Shown here: piece by piece, positions 1-9,480 of the stretch
Position numbering within the stretch: position 1 is the stretch's first letter
How the letters are laid out: every line of letters begins with the position of its first letter
NCBI GenBank assembly: GCA_041941305.1
Contig: JBGTQJ010000024.1
Coordinates: forward strand, 1 to 64,000
DNA length: 64,000 nucleotides
Source: JANSWP01 sp041941305
GTDB lineage: Bacteria; Bacteroidota; Bacteroidia; Chitinophagales; Saprospiraceae
Direction: 5' to 3'
Notes under the pieces: generated by a model
Seen by the model: only the letters and a program-made list of their open reading frames with translations
What the model was told of the DNA's origin: nothing
Databases searched by the model: none
Made by a program: the position numbers and the translations under genes

Positions 1-313
1 TTCAGTGATTTAAGATGTAATCTGAAAATTCAGCTTGCCCCTTTGGGGGGATGATTCATGCTTGTATCTCTTCTTTAAATTCACAAAATTTATATATCTT
101 GCGGTGTGAATCCACTACTGAAAAAGCAAATCTACACATACAATCCTCTAAAAATTCATTTCTGGCCTTAATCTAAATTCCCTACAAAGGACATCACTTG
201 TTATTTATTTCAAGTATTTAACTTTTTCCAGTTGCAGGTAAATCCCATTTTGCATTAAACAGCCAACTGGTAACTGACAACCGACAATTGGATACACCAA
301 AACCCGTTATCTC
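1..313. other. Intergenic region, no gene recognised
   Basis: This AT-rich stretch precedes the first gene. I see no reading frame with coding character, no tRNA or rRNA fold and no strong hairpin. It presumably holds the promoter and leader of the gene starting at 314, but no convincing TAnnTTTG box was found. Confidence 0.5.
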
Positions 314-3300
314 ATGTACTTATTACACACGCTAATAGCCGATTACCTCTCAAAAAAGGTATTATTTACACTTTTCGCTTTATTTACAATTATCCCATGC
401 AGTTTTGCGGATAATTTTTTATCAATCAATTGTCCTGCTAATTATTCCATTCAAGCCGATCCCTGTCTGGAGGGCTGGGAATTGACTTATGATTCCATCC
501 AATGGAGCAGTAATATTCAACTTGCTGATACAGTTTATACCCCTTCTGAAGGAACTTTATTGGAAGTTGGCACTTATCCTTCTTCCATTGTGGTCACAGA
601 TTTAGGTGGCAACATTTCTGTATGCAATTTTGTGATAACAGTAGAAAGCACTATAGCCTTTCCAGTTTGTAATAACCTGATACAAGTGTCTCTGGAAACA
701 GGCTGTGAACAGACAGTTGAAATTGAGGATATCCTGGAAGGAGGTTCATATTGTTATGAGGATTTCAATTTGGTTTTAAGAAACCCTATAGGGCAAATTA
801 TGCAACAAGGGTCAGAAATCATTGTTGATGAATCCTATTTACCCAATCATTGGACACTTGAAGCAATTGACACTTCCAGCAATTACAAATGCTGGGGTTC
901 TCTTGACGTCACACTCCCTACTTATTTTGAAATGGATTGTCCTTCTGACATTACTGTTTTTTGCCATGAACCCACTGATCCAACCTACACAGGTAATGCA
1001 GGAGTTCTAAGTTGTTTTCCACCTTCTGAATATTCTGTTTACTTTAATGATCAAACCAGTACTTTCAATTGCCCTGATATCGAGGACTATGTCATTACCC
1101 GTACCTGGAGCTCAGAAAATACTTATGGAGAAGCTACCTCTTGTATTCAAACAATTACTGCTATTCGATTTTCATTAGAAGATGTAGTAATGCCTCCTGA
1201 TTTTGACGGCATTGACCAACCGAAATTATCTTGTGAATCTGGACAATCCATCAGCGAAATTGCAGACGTATCAATCACAGGAACACCACTTGTAAATGGT
1301 TTTTATCCGGATTTAATTACTTGTGACTTTTCGGTAACTGTTGAAGATACAATTACAAATATTTGTGGAGCAAGTCATGAAATTATCCGTCGATGGCGAA
1401 TAATTGATTGGTGCGACACTGGAGGAGTCTTAGAACATTTCCAAAAAATAATTATTGACGATTATAAAGCTCCCAAATTTGAGGTCCAGGATACCATTTG
1501 GGTAAGCTCAACGACTGATTGTTTTAATGAAACTGTGATTCCTCCTGCTGTCATTCAGGAAGAATGTTCTGAATATAAAATAGAGATACAATTGCCTTGG
1601 GATACCCTTCACCAAAATGGGGGAACCGCCTTTGTTGTCTTTAGCCCAAATGTCCAACAAATTTATTATAAAATAACAGATGCTTGTGGGAATTCAACAA
1701 CTAAAATATCCCATATAATCATTGAGCCTCAAAACTTAATTGACTGCCCAAAAGACGTAGTTATTTCATGCAAAGATTACTTTGAAGGCATTAAAGATTC
1801 ATTAAACAACGGCAATGTTGAAATATTAGAAGTCTTTGGAATGCCAGAATTTTCATCAAACTGCAAACCTGAGTTATTGTACAGCTTCAATCTGCAGGTA
1901 GACGATTGTGGAAACGGCATCATTGAACGAACCATTTCAACGACCAATTTTGAAAATGAATCAGTATGTGAGCAAATAATAGAAGTTAATCATGAGTCCT
2001 ATTGGGGAGTGCGCTTTCCACCTCATGAAACCATTGAATGTACTTCAGAGGAACTGGAGTTTTTAGAACCCGAGGTTTTTGGAGTTGAATGTGAAAATAT
2101 TAAAATTGAATATGAAGATCAGTTATTTACTAGCGTTCCAGATGCATGTTACAAAATAGCAAGAACATGGAGGGTAATTAATGAATGTTTGTACGATTCC
2201 ATCATTGCTAATGTTACGGTTGAAACTCCTGAGGTTGTTTATGCTGGAGGGACTTTTCCTGATTGCGATTTTGATGGACAAGGCGGATGTGATTACTATA
2301 CATTTTTTGATGGTTATTCAAATTCAACCTATCCTGAACATATCCCAGATGGAATAATTGAATTTACACAGCAAATCAAAGTTATTGACAATACTGATCC
2401 TGTCTTTGTTTTCCCTACTATTGAAAATCAAAAATATTATGTTTCACCAGACACCTGTACAGCTTATGTAGACTTACCTAAACCAGATGCAGAGGATTGC
2501 AGTCAAATTGAATATGTTTATGGTGGATCATTCTCAGTTCCAGACAACGGCATCTATGAAAATCTGGGAATTGGGCATTATACCGCCTGGGTAAAAGCAA
2601 AAGACCTATGTGGAAATTATTCAGAACATCAATGGATTGATTTTTATGTCATTGATAGCTTTCCTCCTGTTGCCATTTGTAAAGACACTGTAATTGTTGA
2701 AATAGGTTCTAATTTCACTGGCTTTGTGAATGCTGATTATATCGCGGAAGAAAGCTATGACAATTGCAGTCAACATTTAAACTATTCATTTTCTCCCCAA
2801 TTAGTTGACCATCATAGAATATATAATTGCTTCGAATTGGGCGACTATTCACAATTGGTTTGGGTGAAAGATCAATATAACAAACAGGATACCTGTCGAA
2901 CACTAATCAGGGTGCAAGATGTAGACAATTCCTGTGAAAACGCCCAAACTTATATAGATGGTTTTATTTTCGATGAGTATGAAAATCAATCCGTAGCCCA
3001 AGTAGAAATTAGCCTTTCAGATTCTACTGGGATACTTGAACAACAGCATACTGGATTTACTGGAAATTTTCAATTTTTCGGATATCCTCTTGGAAATGAC
3101 TATTCTGTAGTTCCAAAAAAAGATATTAATCCACTAAATGGTGTGACCACATTTGATATAGTATTAATCCGCAAGCATATTTTGCACATTCAATATTTGG
3201 ATAGTCCTTATAAAATTATTGCTGCAGATGCCAATAAGTCTGGTAGTGTCACCATTTCTGATGCGGTAGCTATCAGAAAATTAATTCTCCACATTGATGA

Positions 3301-4177
3301 TAAATTCCCAAATAATGAATCCTGGAGATTTGTGGATGGAATGTATGATTTCCCTGATCCAAAGAATCCTTGGGCAGAACCATTTCCTGAAATTGCCGAA
3401 TTGAATCAATTTCCAGGTATTTCAGATTGTTTGTTTTTCATAGGGATGAAAATTGGGGATGTGAATAACAGTGCCAATATGAATCAATTGCAAAATTCAG
3501 GCGATCGGCATTTTATTGATGATTTAACTTTTTCACTTCCTGATAAAGAATTCCAACAAGGCGAAATATTTGAAGTACCTTTTGTTATTCGCAATAAAAA
3601 CATAATTGGGTATCAATTCACTTCCTATTTAAATCCTGATGTTTTGGAAATATTGGATATTAAGGACGGCTTTTCCCAAAAAGAGCATTTTGGTCTATCT
3701 CGTATGGAAAAGGGTTATATCACTACAAGTTGGGATGGGCAAGTAGTTGGACGAAACGCAAACGCTTTTTCATTTATTTTTATAGCCAAAGAAGATGGTT
3801 TTTTGAAAGATCATATTGAGCTCAATAATGATTTTACTAAAACTGAAGCCTACACAAGTGAACTGGAATTGTGGAATATTAAGTTGGAATTTGATCTCAA
3901 ACTGTTATCAGAGAATTCATTTTTATTATTTCAAAATGAACCGAATCCCTTTTCACAAAAAACCAATTTTCGATTCTTCATACCCGAAAAAAGTGAAGTT
4001 GACATTTCAATCTTTACATTAAATGGTGAGCGGATTTTTTATGTTACTAACTTTTATGAAAAAGGAACCCATAATTTTGATGTAAAAAAGAAGGATTTGC
4101 CCCGTTCTGGAATCTATTATTACCAAATAAGAACTTCCAACCAGACAAAAACACAGAAAATGATACTGATAAAATAG
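314..4177 (+). CDS. Secreted multidomain protein with HYR-like repeats, dockerin-like pair, cohesin-like domain and T9SS tail
   Basis: A 1287-aa protein. The N-terminus has a Lys-Lys start and a hydrophobic stretch ending CSFA, a signal peptide. Residues ~35-890 are Cys-rich beta-sandwich repeats of the HYR kind, with recurring 'C.DI', 'TRTWS', 'IDWCD' and 'DACGN' signatures. Residues ~936-1060 hold a dockerin-like pair (DINPLNGVTTFDIVLIRKH, then ADANKSGSVTISDAVAIRK) with Asp/Asn calcium-loop residues. Residues ~1075-1195 resemble a cohesin or bacterial adhesin fold ('YQFTSYLNPDVLEI'). The last ~80 residues are a T9SS type A sorting domain ('NEPNPF', 'IFTLNGERIF', 'SGIYYYQI', final ILIK). It is probably exported by T9SS and anchored or released at the surface. 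The next gene is a full-length tandem paralogue. Its role is unknown; adhesion or matrix scaffolding is an inference. Confidence 0.85.
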   Translation: MYLLHTLIADYLSKKVLFTLFALFTIIPCSFADNFLSINCPANYSIQADPCLEGWELTYDSIQWSSNIQLADTVYTPSEGTLLEVGTYPSSIVVTDLGGNISVCNFVITVESTIAFPVCNNLIQVSLETGCEQTVEIEDILEGGSYCYEDFNLVLRNPIGQIMQQGSEIIVDESYLPNHWTLEAIDTSSNYKCWGSLDVTLPTYFEMDCPSDITVFCHEPTDPTYTGNAGVLSCFPPSEYSVYFNDQTSTFNCPDIEDYVITRTWSSENTYGEATSCIQTITAIRFSLEDVVMPPDFDGIDQPKLSCESGQSISEIADVSITGTPLVNGFYPDLITCDFSVTVEDTITNICGASHEIIRRWRIIDWCDTGGVLEHFQKIIIDDYKAPKFEVQDTIWVSSTTDCFNETVIPPAVIQEECSEYKIEIQLPWDTLHQNGGTAFVVFSPNVQQIYYKITDACGNSTTKISHIIIEPQNLIDCPKDVVISCKDYFEGIKDSLNNGNVEILEVFGMPEFSSNCKPELLYSFNLQVDDCGNGIIERTISTTNFENESVCEQIIEVNHESYWGVRFPPHETIECTSEELEFLEPEVFGVECENIKIEYEDQLFTSVPDACYKIARTWRVINECLYDSIIANVTVETPEVVYAGGTFPDCDFDGQGGCDYYTFFDGYSNSTYPEHIPDGIIEFTQQIKVIDNTDPVFVFPTIENQKYYVSPDTCTAYVDLPKPDAEDCSQIEYVYGGSFSVPDNGIYENLGIGHYTAWVKAKDLCGNYSEHQWIDFYVIDSFPPVAICKDTVIVEIGSNFTGFVNADYIAEESYDNCSQHLNYSFSPQLVDHHRIYNCFELGDYSQLVWVKDQYNKQDTCRTLIRVQDVDNSCENAQTYIDGFIFDEYENQSVAQVEISLSDSTGILEQQHTGFTGNFQFFGYPLGNDYSVVPKKDINPLNGVTTFDIVLIRKHILHIQYLDSPYKIIAADANKSGSVTISDAVAIRKLILHIDDKFPNNESWRFVDGMYDFPDPKNPWAEPFPEIAELNQFPGISDCLFFIGMKIGDVNNSANMNQLQNSGDRHFIDDLTFSLPDKEFQQGEIFEVPFVIRNKNIIGYQFTSYLNPDVLEILDIKDGFSQKEHFGLSRMEKGYITTSWDGQVVGRNANAFSFIFIAKEDGFLKDHIELNNDFTKTEAYTSELELWNIKLEFDLKLLSENSFLLFQNEPNPFSQKTNFRFFIPEKSEVDISIFTLNGERIFYVTNFYEKGTHNFDVKKKDLPRSGIYYYQIRTSNQTKTQKMILIK

Positions 4178-4196
4178 AGCCTTCCCCAATTTTTGC

Positions 4197-4259
4197 TTAA
4201 TTTAGTACTGCCAAGCTCGCCCACACCAGCTTTTTTGCTTTTTGGCAGTACTAAATTAA
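4197..4259. repeat. Perfect 18-bp inverted repeat between the tandem paralogues
   Basis: The arms 4197-4214 and 4242-4259 are perfect reverse complements separated by 27 nt. Neither side carries a proper T-run, so this is not a classical intrinsic terminator. The right arm ends 10 nt before the ATG at 4270, so the hairpin could influence translation of the second gene. The 12-mer TTAGTACTGCCA in the left arm recurs at 38030-38041, upstream of the short-chain dehydrogenase gene. Confidence 0.7.
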
Positions 4260-4269
4260 ATTGAATACC

Positions 4270-7200
4270 ATGAACACTATTTACAAAAGCGTAAATCCAA
4301 TAGGCTCGTTTAGGCATTTTCTTTCCCTCCTTCCTATCCTGTTAATTTTTTTATTTGCCTTTAAAAATGATGCACATGAAAAATTAGTGACTTTGGATTG
4401 TCCAGATAAGGTAACCGTAAATTTGGACCCTTGTGATGATGGCTTTGTGATGGATTATACCATTGTGAATTGGACCAGCACAGAACCTGTTTTTGATACT
4501 GTTTACAGTCCTCCTGAAGGAACCTTTCTATTACCAGGAATTCACCCAGGTTCCATCACTGCCCACAATACCGATGGCAGTATTAGTACTTGCAGTTTTT
4601 TAATTGATATAGATGCACCCACCCATTTTGCAATATGTGAAGATATTGTTGAGGTTTCCCTGGAAATGAATTGTCATGAAGAAATAACTTTTGATGAAAT
4701 ACTAGACCCCATTTCTGTTTTTTGCGAACAGGATATTACCATCAATGTAATCGATCAATTAGGAGGAATTGTAGCCACTGGTTCAAGTGTCTTTGCCAAT
4801 GTCACCTGGATATACCAACAATACACCATTTCTATCACTGAATTTCATTCAGGTATAACTTGCTGGGCACCCTTAAACGTGTTGCCAAACACTGTTTTTA
4901 ATATGCTATGCCCAGGAGATATCACAATTGCATGTCATGAGCCTGTTACCCCTGAAAATGTAGGAGCTCCTGGCTATCAAACTTGCTTTTTAGAAAATGA
5001 AATCACCTTAGACAATAAAGATGTTTATGATTTTAGAAATTGTCCAGATTCAATAGACTTTATCCTTACCAGAACCTGGACTGCACAAAATCCTTTAGGT
5101 GAAACTTCTCAGTGTATCCAAACCATAACTGGAAAAAGATATGATCTCTCTGAGGTCATTTTCCCACCCAATTTTGATGGCATGGAAATGCCTGTATTTC
5201 AATGCAATGACTCTTTATTTTATCCAGAATTGGTAGATACTAGCATTACTGGAATCCCTTTGGTAAATGGTTATTTTCCAGATTTGGCATCCTGTGATTT
5301 TACCGTAACTTTTAGTGACGTATTGACCAATATTTGTGGAGAGAGCTATGAAATTGATAGAAAGTGGAAGGTAATTGATTGGTGTTCTACAGATATCAGG
5401 GAACATATTCAGAAAATAGTCATTGAAGACAATGTGGCTCCTGTCTTTGAAACAGTAGATACAATTTGGGCAAGTTCTACAATAGATTGTTTGAATGAAA
5501 CGATGATTCCTCCTATACAAATCCTTTCAGAATGCAGCAATTATTCAGTTGAAATACGATTACCTGATGATACACTTTACACGGATGGGGGTATTGCTTT
5601 TGTGGTGCTTTCAAACGGGGCTCAAAAAATTGAATATTTCGTTACGGATGACTGTGGGAACATGTCAACAGATAGTTCTATTATTTTTATTGAGCCAGCG
5701 TCCTTGTTGAGTTGTCCTACGAATATGACGGTTTCCTGTAACGATTATTTTGACATTTTGGAAACCCCATTACTCAATGGAGATATGAGCATTTTACATG
5801 ACTTTGGAGAGGCAATCTTTTATGCTAATTGTAGCCCTGAATTATCAGATACAGCAATTGTAAATGTTGATCCATGTGGAATCGGAACCATTCAAAGAAT
5901 CATCCAAACACAAAATTTTCAAAATCAGGAGACCTGTAATCAAACTATACAGGTGGAACATGTTTCGGATTTGGTAGTCCAATTTCCTGCAGATGTGACA
6001 GTTTTATGTACTGATGAACTACCAGATGCTGGACAGCCTGTTATTATTAATGCTGATTGTGAATCCTATTCCATTGAATATTCCGATGAATTTTTTGACG
6101 TTGTTCCTGGTGTTTGTTTTAAAATAGTTAGAACCTGGGCTGTTACCAATTTTTGTCAATACGATTCAACTGACCTACAGAAAATCATTGAATCACCTGA
6201 AATTGTTTTTGGTATGCTTCCAGAATGTGATTTGGATGGTGATGGCAACTGTAGTGACAGAACTTTCCAGGACGGATTGTCATTAGATAATTTCCCCAAT
6301 CCTGAACCCGATGGATATATTGAATTTCAACAAGTAATTAATGTACTTGACGATTCCCCTCCAAATATTATTGATGACATTGTTTTAAACCCAATTTGTA
6401 TAGAAGACAATTCATGTGGTGTGACCGTTACTTTACCAATGCCTGAAGTTTTGGAATGTGGTAATCTTACTTTTACCGTCACTAGTGGATTGGGTACAGG
6501 AACTGGTCCATTTTCAAATGTGGAACCTGGCAATTATTCCATTATGTACAATGCTTTTGATGGTTGTGGGAACTCCAGTGTTTTACAAAAGGATTTGATT
6601 GTCCTTGATTGTAAAGCACCTTCAGCTCTGTGTAAAAATGGAATAATTAAAGAATTAAACCAGGCTCCAGATTGCACTGTAGAAATCTTTGCTCAAGAAT
6701 TTGATGATGGAAGTTTTGATAATTGTTCGACTGATTTGACCTTCACTTTTTCACCAAATAATAATGATAACGCTATAATTTTTGATGCTGATAATTTGGG
6801 ACAAAGTAATGTTGAACTATGGGTTACAGATGAATATGGAAATCAAAATTCATGTCTTTCCTTCGTAATTATAGAGGACAATTCTAATAGTTGCGATCCT
6901 GGTGATCTTTTATATGGATTCATACAAACCCAAGACAATGAGCCAATTAAAGATGTCACAGTTACCTTGTCGAACTCAGGAGGATTTTTAGAAGAGACGC
7001 TAACAGACCAAAATGGCTTTTATGAACTAAATAATTACTATGACGATGAACTTATTACCCCTGAAAAAGATGTCAACCCTCTAAACGGGGTAACGACTTT
7101 TGACCTGGTGCTTCTTCAAAAACATGTTTTATTTATTGAGCAATTTGATTCCCCTTATAAATACATAGCGGCAGATGCCAATAATTCTGGCTCAGTAACC

Positions 7201-8109
7201 ATATTTGATGCCGTCGTGATCAAAAAAGTCATATTATTCATAGACCCCACTTTTCCTAATAATAAATCATGGAGGTTTGTAGATAAATCATACAATTTTC
7301 CCAATCCTGGCAATCCCTGGCATGAAGCATTCCCCGAATCAATTGAAGTCGATAATTATGGAGACAGTCAAGATTTTATTGGAATTAAAATTGGCGACCT
7401 CAACCAAAATGCGAATCCTCAAAATTTTGAGGATTCAATTGATAGAAATTTTGAAGGAAAGTGTTTTTTTTCCGTTCCCGAAATAACATTTGAAAAAGGA
7501 GCAACCATTGAAGTCCCATTCAAACTAAATTCTCTTAAATTGTCAGGTTATCAATTTACCCTGGAATTCGACCATAAAAGTTTGGAGCTTGTTGACATAA
7601 TACCCGGATTTTCAATTAAAGAAGATTTTGGTTTTTCTTTTTTGAAAGAAGGAATTTTATTGGCTAGTTGGGTAAGCGCTGTTCCAACAAATGAAACGTT
7701 AGCTTTTCAACTGATTTTTAAAACCAAAACCTTAGGTAATACCGTTAAATCCTTAAAATTCAACCATAGTTATATTCCATCTGAAGCATATTCAAAGGAT
7801 TTAAAAGTATTTGAGATTGATTTATTCTTTGAAACACCGAACCATAAACCGTTTAATATATTTCAAAATCGTCCAAATCCATTTGAAGATGGGACCAATT
7901 TGCCATTTTATCTTCCCGAATCAGCTGAGGTTAAAATCGACATTTTCAGTCTGAATGGGATTAAACTATTTTCAGAAACTCAATGGCATCCAGCAGGTTT
8001 TAATGAAAAGAAAATTGATTCAGGAATTTTTCCCCAATCGGGCGTATTTATTTACCAGGTACGATATGGGGAAATCACAGAAACCAGGAGAATGGTTTAT
8101 ATCAAATAA
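4270..8109 (+). CDS. Secreted T9SS protein, tandem paralogue of the preceding gene
   Basis: A 1279-aa protein counted from the ATG at 4270. The frame also has a TTG at 4261, but the ATG begins a better signal peptide (LLPILLIFLFAF). It is collinear with the upstream protein: Cys-rich HYR-like repeats, a dockerin-like pair with the same phrases (DVNPLNGVTTFDLVLLQKH; ADANNSGSVTIFDAVVIKK), a cohesin-like domain ('YQFTLEFDHKSLELV') and a T9SS type A tail ('NRPNPFEDG', 'IFSLNGIKLF', 'SGVFIYQV', final VYIK). The dockerin-like pair and cohesin-like domain sit on one polypeptide, so they could pair within or between the two paralogues. That is an inference. The gene pair looks like an old duplication, since the proteins are clearly related but far from identical. 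The two genes may be co-transcribed: the gap is 92 nt and holds only the hairpin described above. Confidence 0.85.
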   Translation: MNTIYKSVNPIGSFRHFLSLLPILLIFLFAFKNDAHEKLVTLDCPDKVTVNLDPCDDGFVMDYTIVNWTSTEPVFDTVYSPPEGTFLLPGIHPGSITAHNTDGSISTCSFLIDIDAPTHFAICEDIVEVSLEMNCHEEITFDEILDPISVFCEQDITINVIDQLGGIVATGSSVFANVTWIYQQYTISITEFHSGITCWAPLNVLPNTVFNMLCPGDITIACHEPVTPENVGAPGYQTCFLENEITLDNKDVYDFRNCPDSIDFILTRTWTAQNPLGETSQCIQTITGKRYDLSEVIFPPNFDGMEMPVFQCNDSLFYPELVDTSITGIPLVNGYFPDLASCDFTVTFSDVLTNICGESYEIDRKWKVIDWCSTDIREHIQKIVIEDNVAPVFETVDTIWASSTIDCLNETMIPPIQILSECSNYSVEIRLPDDTLYTDGGIAFVVLSNGAQKIEYFVTDDCGNMSTDSSIIFIEPASLLSCPTNMTVSCNDYFDILETPLLNGDMSILHDFGEAIFYANCSPELSDTAIVNVDPCGIGTIQRIIQTQNFQNQETCNQTIQVEHVSDLVVQFPADVTVLCTDELPDAGQPVIINADCESYSIEYSDEFFDVVPGVCFKIVRTWAVTNFCQYDSTDLQKIIESPEIVFGMLPECDLDGDGNCSDRTFQDGLSLDNFPNPEPDGYIEFQQVINVLDDSPPNIIDDIVLNPICIEDNSCGVTVTLPMPEVLECGNLTFTVTSGLGTGTGPFSNVEPGNYSIMYNAFDGCGNSSVLQKDLIVLDCKAPSALCKNGIIKELNQAPDCTVEIFAQEFDDGSFDNCSTDLTFTFSPNNNDNAIIFDADNLGQSNVELWVTDEYGNQNSCLSFVIIEDNSNSCDPGDLLYGFIQTQDNEPIKDVTVTLSNSGGFLEETLTDQNGFYELNNYYDDELITPEKDVNPLNGVTTFDLVLLQKHVLFIEQFDSPYKYIAADANNSGSVTIFDAVVIKKVILFIDPTFPNNKSWRFVDKSYNFPNPGNPWHEAFPESIEVDNYGDSQDFIGIKIGDLNQNANPQNFEDSIDRNFEGKCFFSVPEITFEKGATIEVPFKLNSLKLSGYQFTLEFDHKSLELVDIIPGFSIKEDFGFSFLKEGILLASWVSAVPTNETLAFQLIFKTKTLGNTVKSLKFNHSYIPSEAYSKDLKVFEIDLFFETPNHKPFNIFQNRPNPFEDGTNLPFYLPESAEVKIDIFSLNGIKLFSETQWHPAGFNEKKIDSGIFPQSGVFIYQVRYGEITETRRMVYIK

Positions 8110-8204
8110 GCCTTAATAAACACTTTCCCTTATACTTTCAATACAATTATTCTAAAAAATGACAATTTAACTATTAAACTATATAGGCATCAAAGCATAT
8201 TTTA

Positions 8205-8212
8205 TACCTTTG
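8205..8212 (+). promoter_or_regulatory. Bacteroidota-type -7 box candidate (TACCTTTG)
   Basis: TACCTTTG fits the Bacteroidota TAnnTTTG -7 consensus. No clear -33 TTG box stands at the right distance. Transcription from here would begin about 8219, directly before the hairpin at 8232-8268 and about 125 nt before mltG. Confidence 0.35.
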
Positions 8213-8231
8213 AACTACTCCAAGTTGTAGA

Positions 8232-8275
8232 TTGAGGTGACATATCTTTTCGAAGATAGTCACCTCAAGTTTTTT
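8232..8275 (+). terminator. Strong intrinsic terminator or leader hairpin with TTCG loop
   Basis: The arms 8232-8241 and 8259-8268 pair perfectly. After a single bulged A (8242), 8243-8248 pairs with 8253-8258 around a TTCG tetraloop. The 16-bp stem is followed by GTTTTTT. It lies 122 nt after the stop of the secreted paralogue and 77 nt before mltG, so it can end the upstream transcript. The promoter-like box at 8205-8212 leaves open an attenuator or a short RNA. Confidence 0.8.
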
Positions 8276-8345
8276 AAAAGACGGAGCCAAATCAATTTTT
8301 TATTCAATTTTACAACACCATTTTTTCGTTTACGTTTATTACAAT

Positions 8346-9380
8346 ATGACAAAGTACATTGTCCGAACTTTAATTCTCGTAGTTTTATTAACTATCCTTT
8401 TCCTGCTTTTTCAAAAATACCAAACTTTTTATGGTTCCAATGTTCCCAAGAAACTGGAAAACCATTTCATCAAAATACCTACAGGTTCCACCTTTGAGGA
8501 AGTAACCTCATTGCTATTTGAGCAAGGTTTTATAAGCGACACAGCTACGTTTAAAGAAGCCTCAGATTGGATGAGTTATAATAAGCCTACCATGAGAGCT
8601 GGCAGGTTTGAGATTCAATCTGGTTGGAGCAATCGAGATTTGATCAGGCACCTGAGAGGTGGGAAACAAGCTACCGTAAAAGTAGTTTTGACCAACCAAC
8701 GGTTGTTAGAAGATGTAGCCCAAAAGGTGGCAGGTTTTATTGAAGCAGATTCGCTAGAAATCATTCAAGTCCTTCAAAACCAGCAGCTAATACAAGAATT
8801 GGGTTATTCAAATGAAACCTTGATGTCCTTGTTTATTCCCAATACATATGATTTTTTCTGGAATACTTCCGCAGAGCAATTCCTGGAAAGAATGGTCGCG
8901 GAACACAAGAAATTTTGGGAAAATGATGAGCGCAGTGCTAAAGCTGAAGCATTGGGATTGGAAAAATCTGAGGTATATACACTTGCTTCCATTATTGAAA
9001 AAGAAACCAATCAAAATAAAGAAAAACCCAGAATGGCAGGGGTTTATTTAAACCGAATTGAACAAGGAATATTATTACAAGCAGACCCGACATGTGTTTT
9101 TGCCACCCGCGATTTTAATACCCGAAGAGTAACCAATTATCACACCCAATTTGATTCTCCCTACAACACCTATATGTACCCGGGTTTACCGCCGGGTCCC
9201 ATCTCAATGTCGTCAATCGCAAGCATTGATGCAGTTTTAAACCGGGAAAAGCATAAGTATATTTTTTTCTGCGCCAAAGGAGATGGAACAGGCTTACACT
9301 CCTTTGCAGCTACCTTAAAGGGTCACAATCAAAATGTAGCCAGGTATAAGAGAAATTTGAGAAAACGAGGAAAGCTTTAA
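8346..9380 (+). CDS. mltG: Endolytic peptidoglycan transglycosylase MltG (YceG-like)
   Basis: A 344-aa inner-membrane enzyme that cleaves nascent glycan strands and so limits their length. An N-terminal membrane helix (~residues 4-22, LILVVLLTILFLLF) is followed by the periplasmic YceG region. The signature 'LASIIEKETN' places the expected catalytic Glu at residue 218, the same number as I recall for E. coli MltG. Further family hallmarks are 'AGVYLNR', 'LQADPTC', 'YNTY.YPGLPPGPI' and 'YIFFCAKGDGTGLHSFA'. Length is typical. The gene is monocistronic here, between a hairpin upstream and a bidirectional terminator downstream. Assignment is from family motifs and is secure. Confidence 0.95.
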   Translation: MTKYIVRTLILVVLLTILFLLFQKYQTFYGSNVPKKLENHFIKIPTGSTFEEVTSLLFEQGFISDTATFKEASDWMSYNKPTMRAGRFEIQSGWSNRDLIRHLRGGKQATVKVVLTNQRLLEDVAQKVAGFIEADSLEIIQVLQNQQLIQELGYSNETLMSLFIPNTYDFFWNTSAEQFLERMVAEHKKFWENDERSAKAEALGLEKSEVYTLASIIEKETNQNKEKPRMAGVYLNRIEQGILLQADPTCVFATRDFNTRRVTNYHTQFDSPYNTYMYPGLPPGPISMSSIASIDAVLNREKHKYIFFCAKGDGTGLHSFAATLKGHNQNVARYKRNLRKRGKL

Positions 9381-9432
9381 TACTCTATGACTTAGATTTA
9401 TTACCTTTGAAGTGTAATATATGAGATTATAT

Positions 9433-9480
9433 AAAAAAGCGGCGCTTCCTTTTCTAATCAAAGGAAGTCGCCGCTTTTTT
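9433..9480. terminator. Bidirectional terminator between mltG and the NRPS gene
   Basis: AAAAAAGCGGCG (9433-9444) pairs with CGCCGCTTTTTT (9469-9480). The stem continues with CTTCCTTT against AAAGGAAG, leaving one unpaired T (9468) and a short loop. T-runs flank both sides, so it can serve both convergent genes. The stop codon of the minus-strand gene (9454-9456) lies in the loop, so the right arm is also coding sequence for its last residues. Confidence 0.9.

Noticed and set aside
4261..4269. TTG at 4261 as the start of the second paralogue
   Set aside because: The ATG three codons later begins the same signal peptide and is the more usual start.
8237..8497. Open frame overlapping the mltG start
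   Set aside because: It begins inside the terminator hairpin and runs out of phase through mltG, with no recognisable protein features.
9430..9445. 16-nt identity TATAAAAAAGCGGCGC shared with 30124-30139
   Set aside because: About one such match is expected by chance in a window of this size, and only the 9430 copy forms a hairpin.
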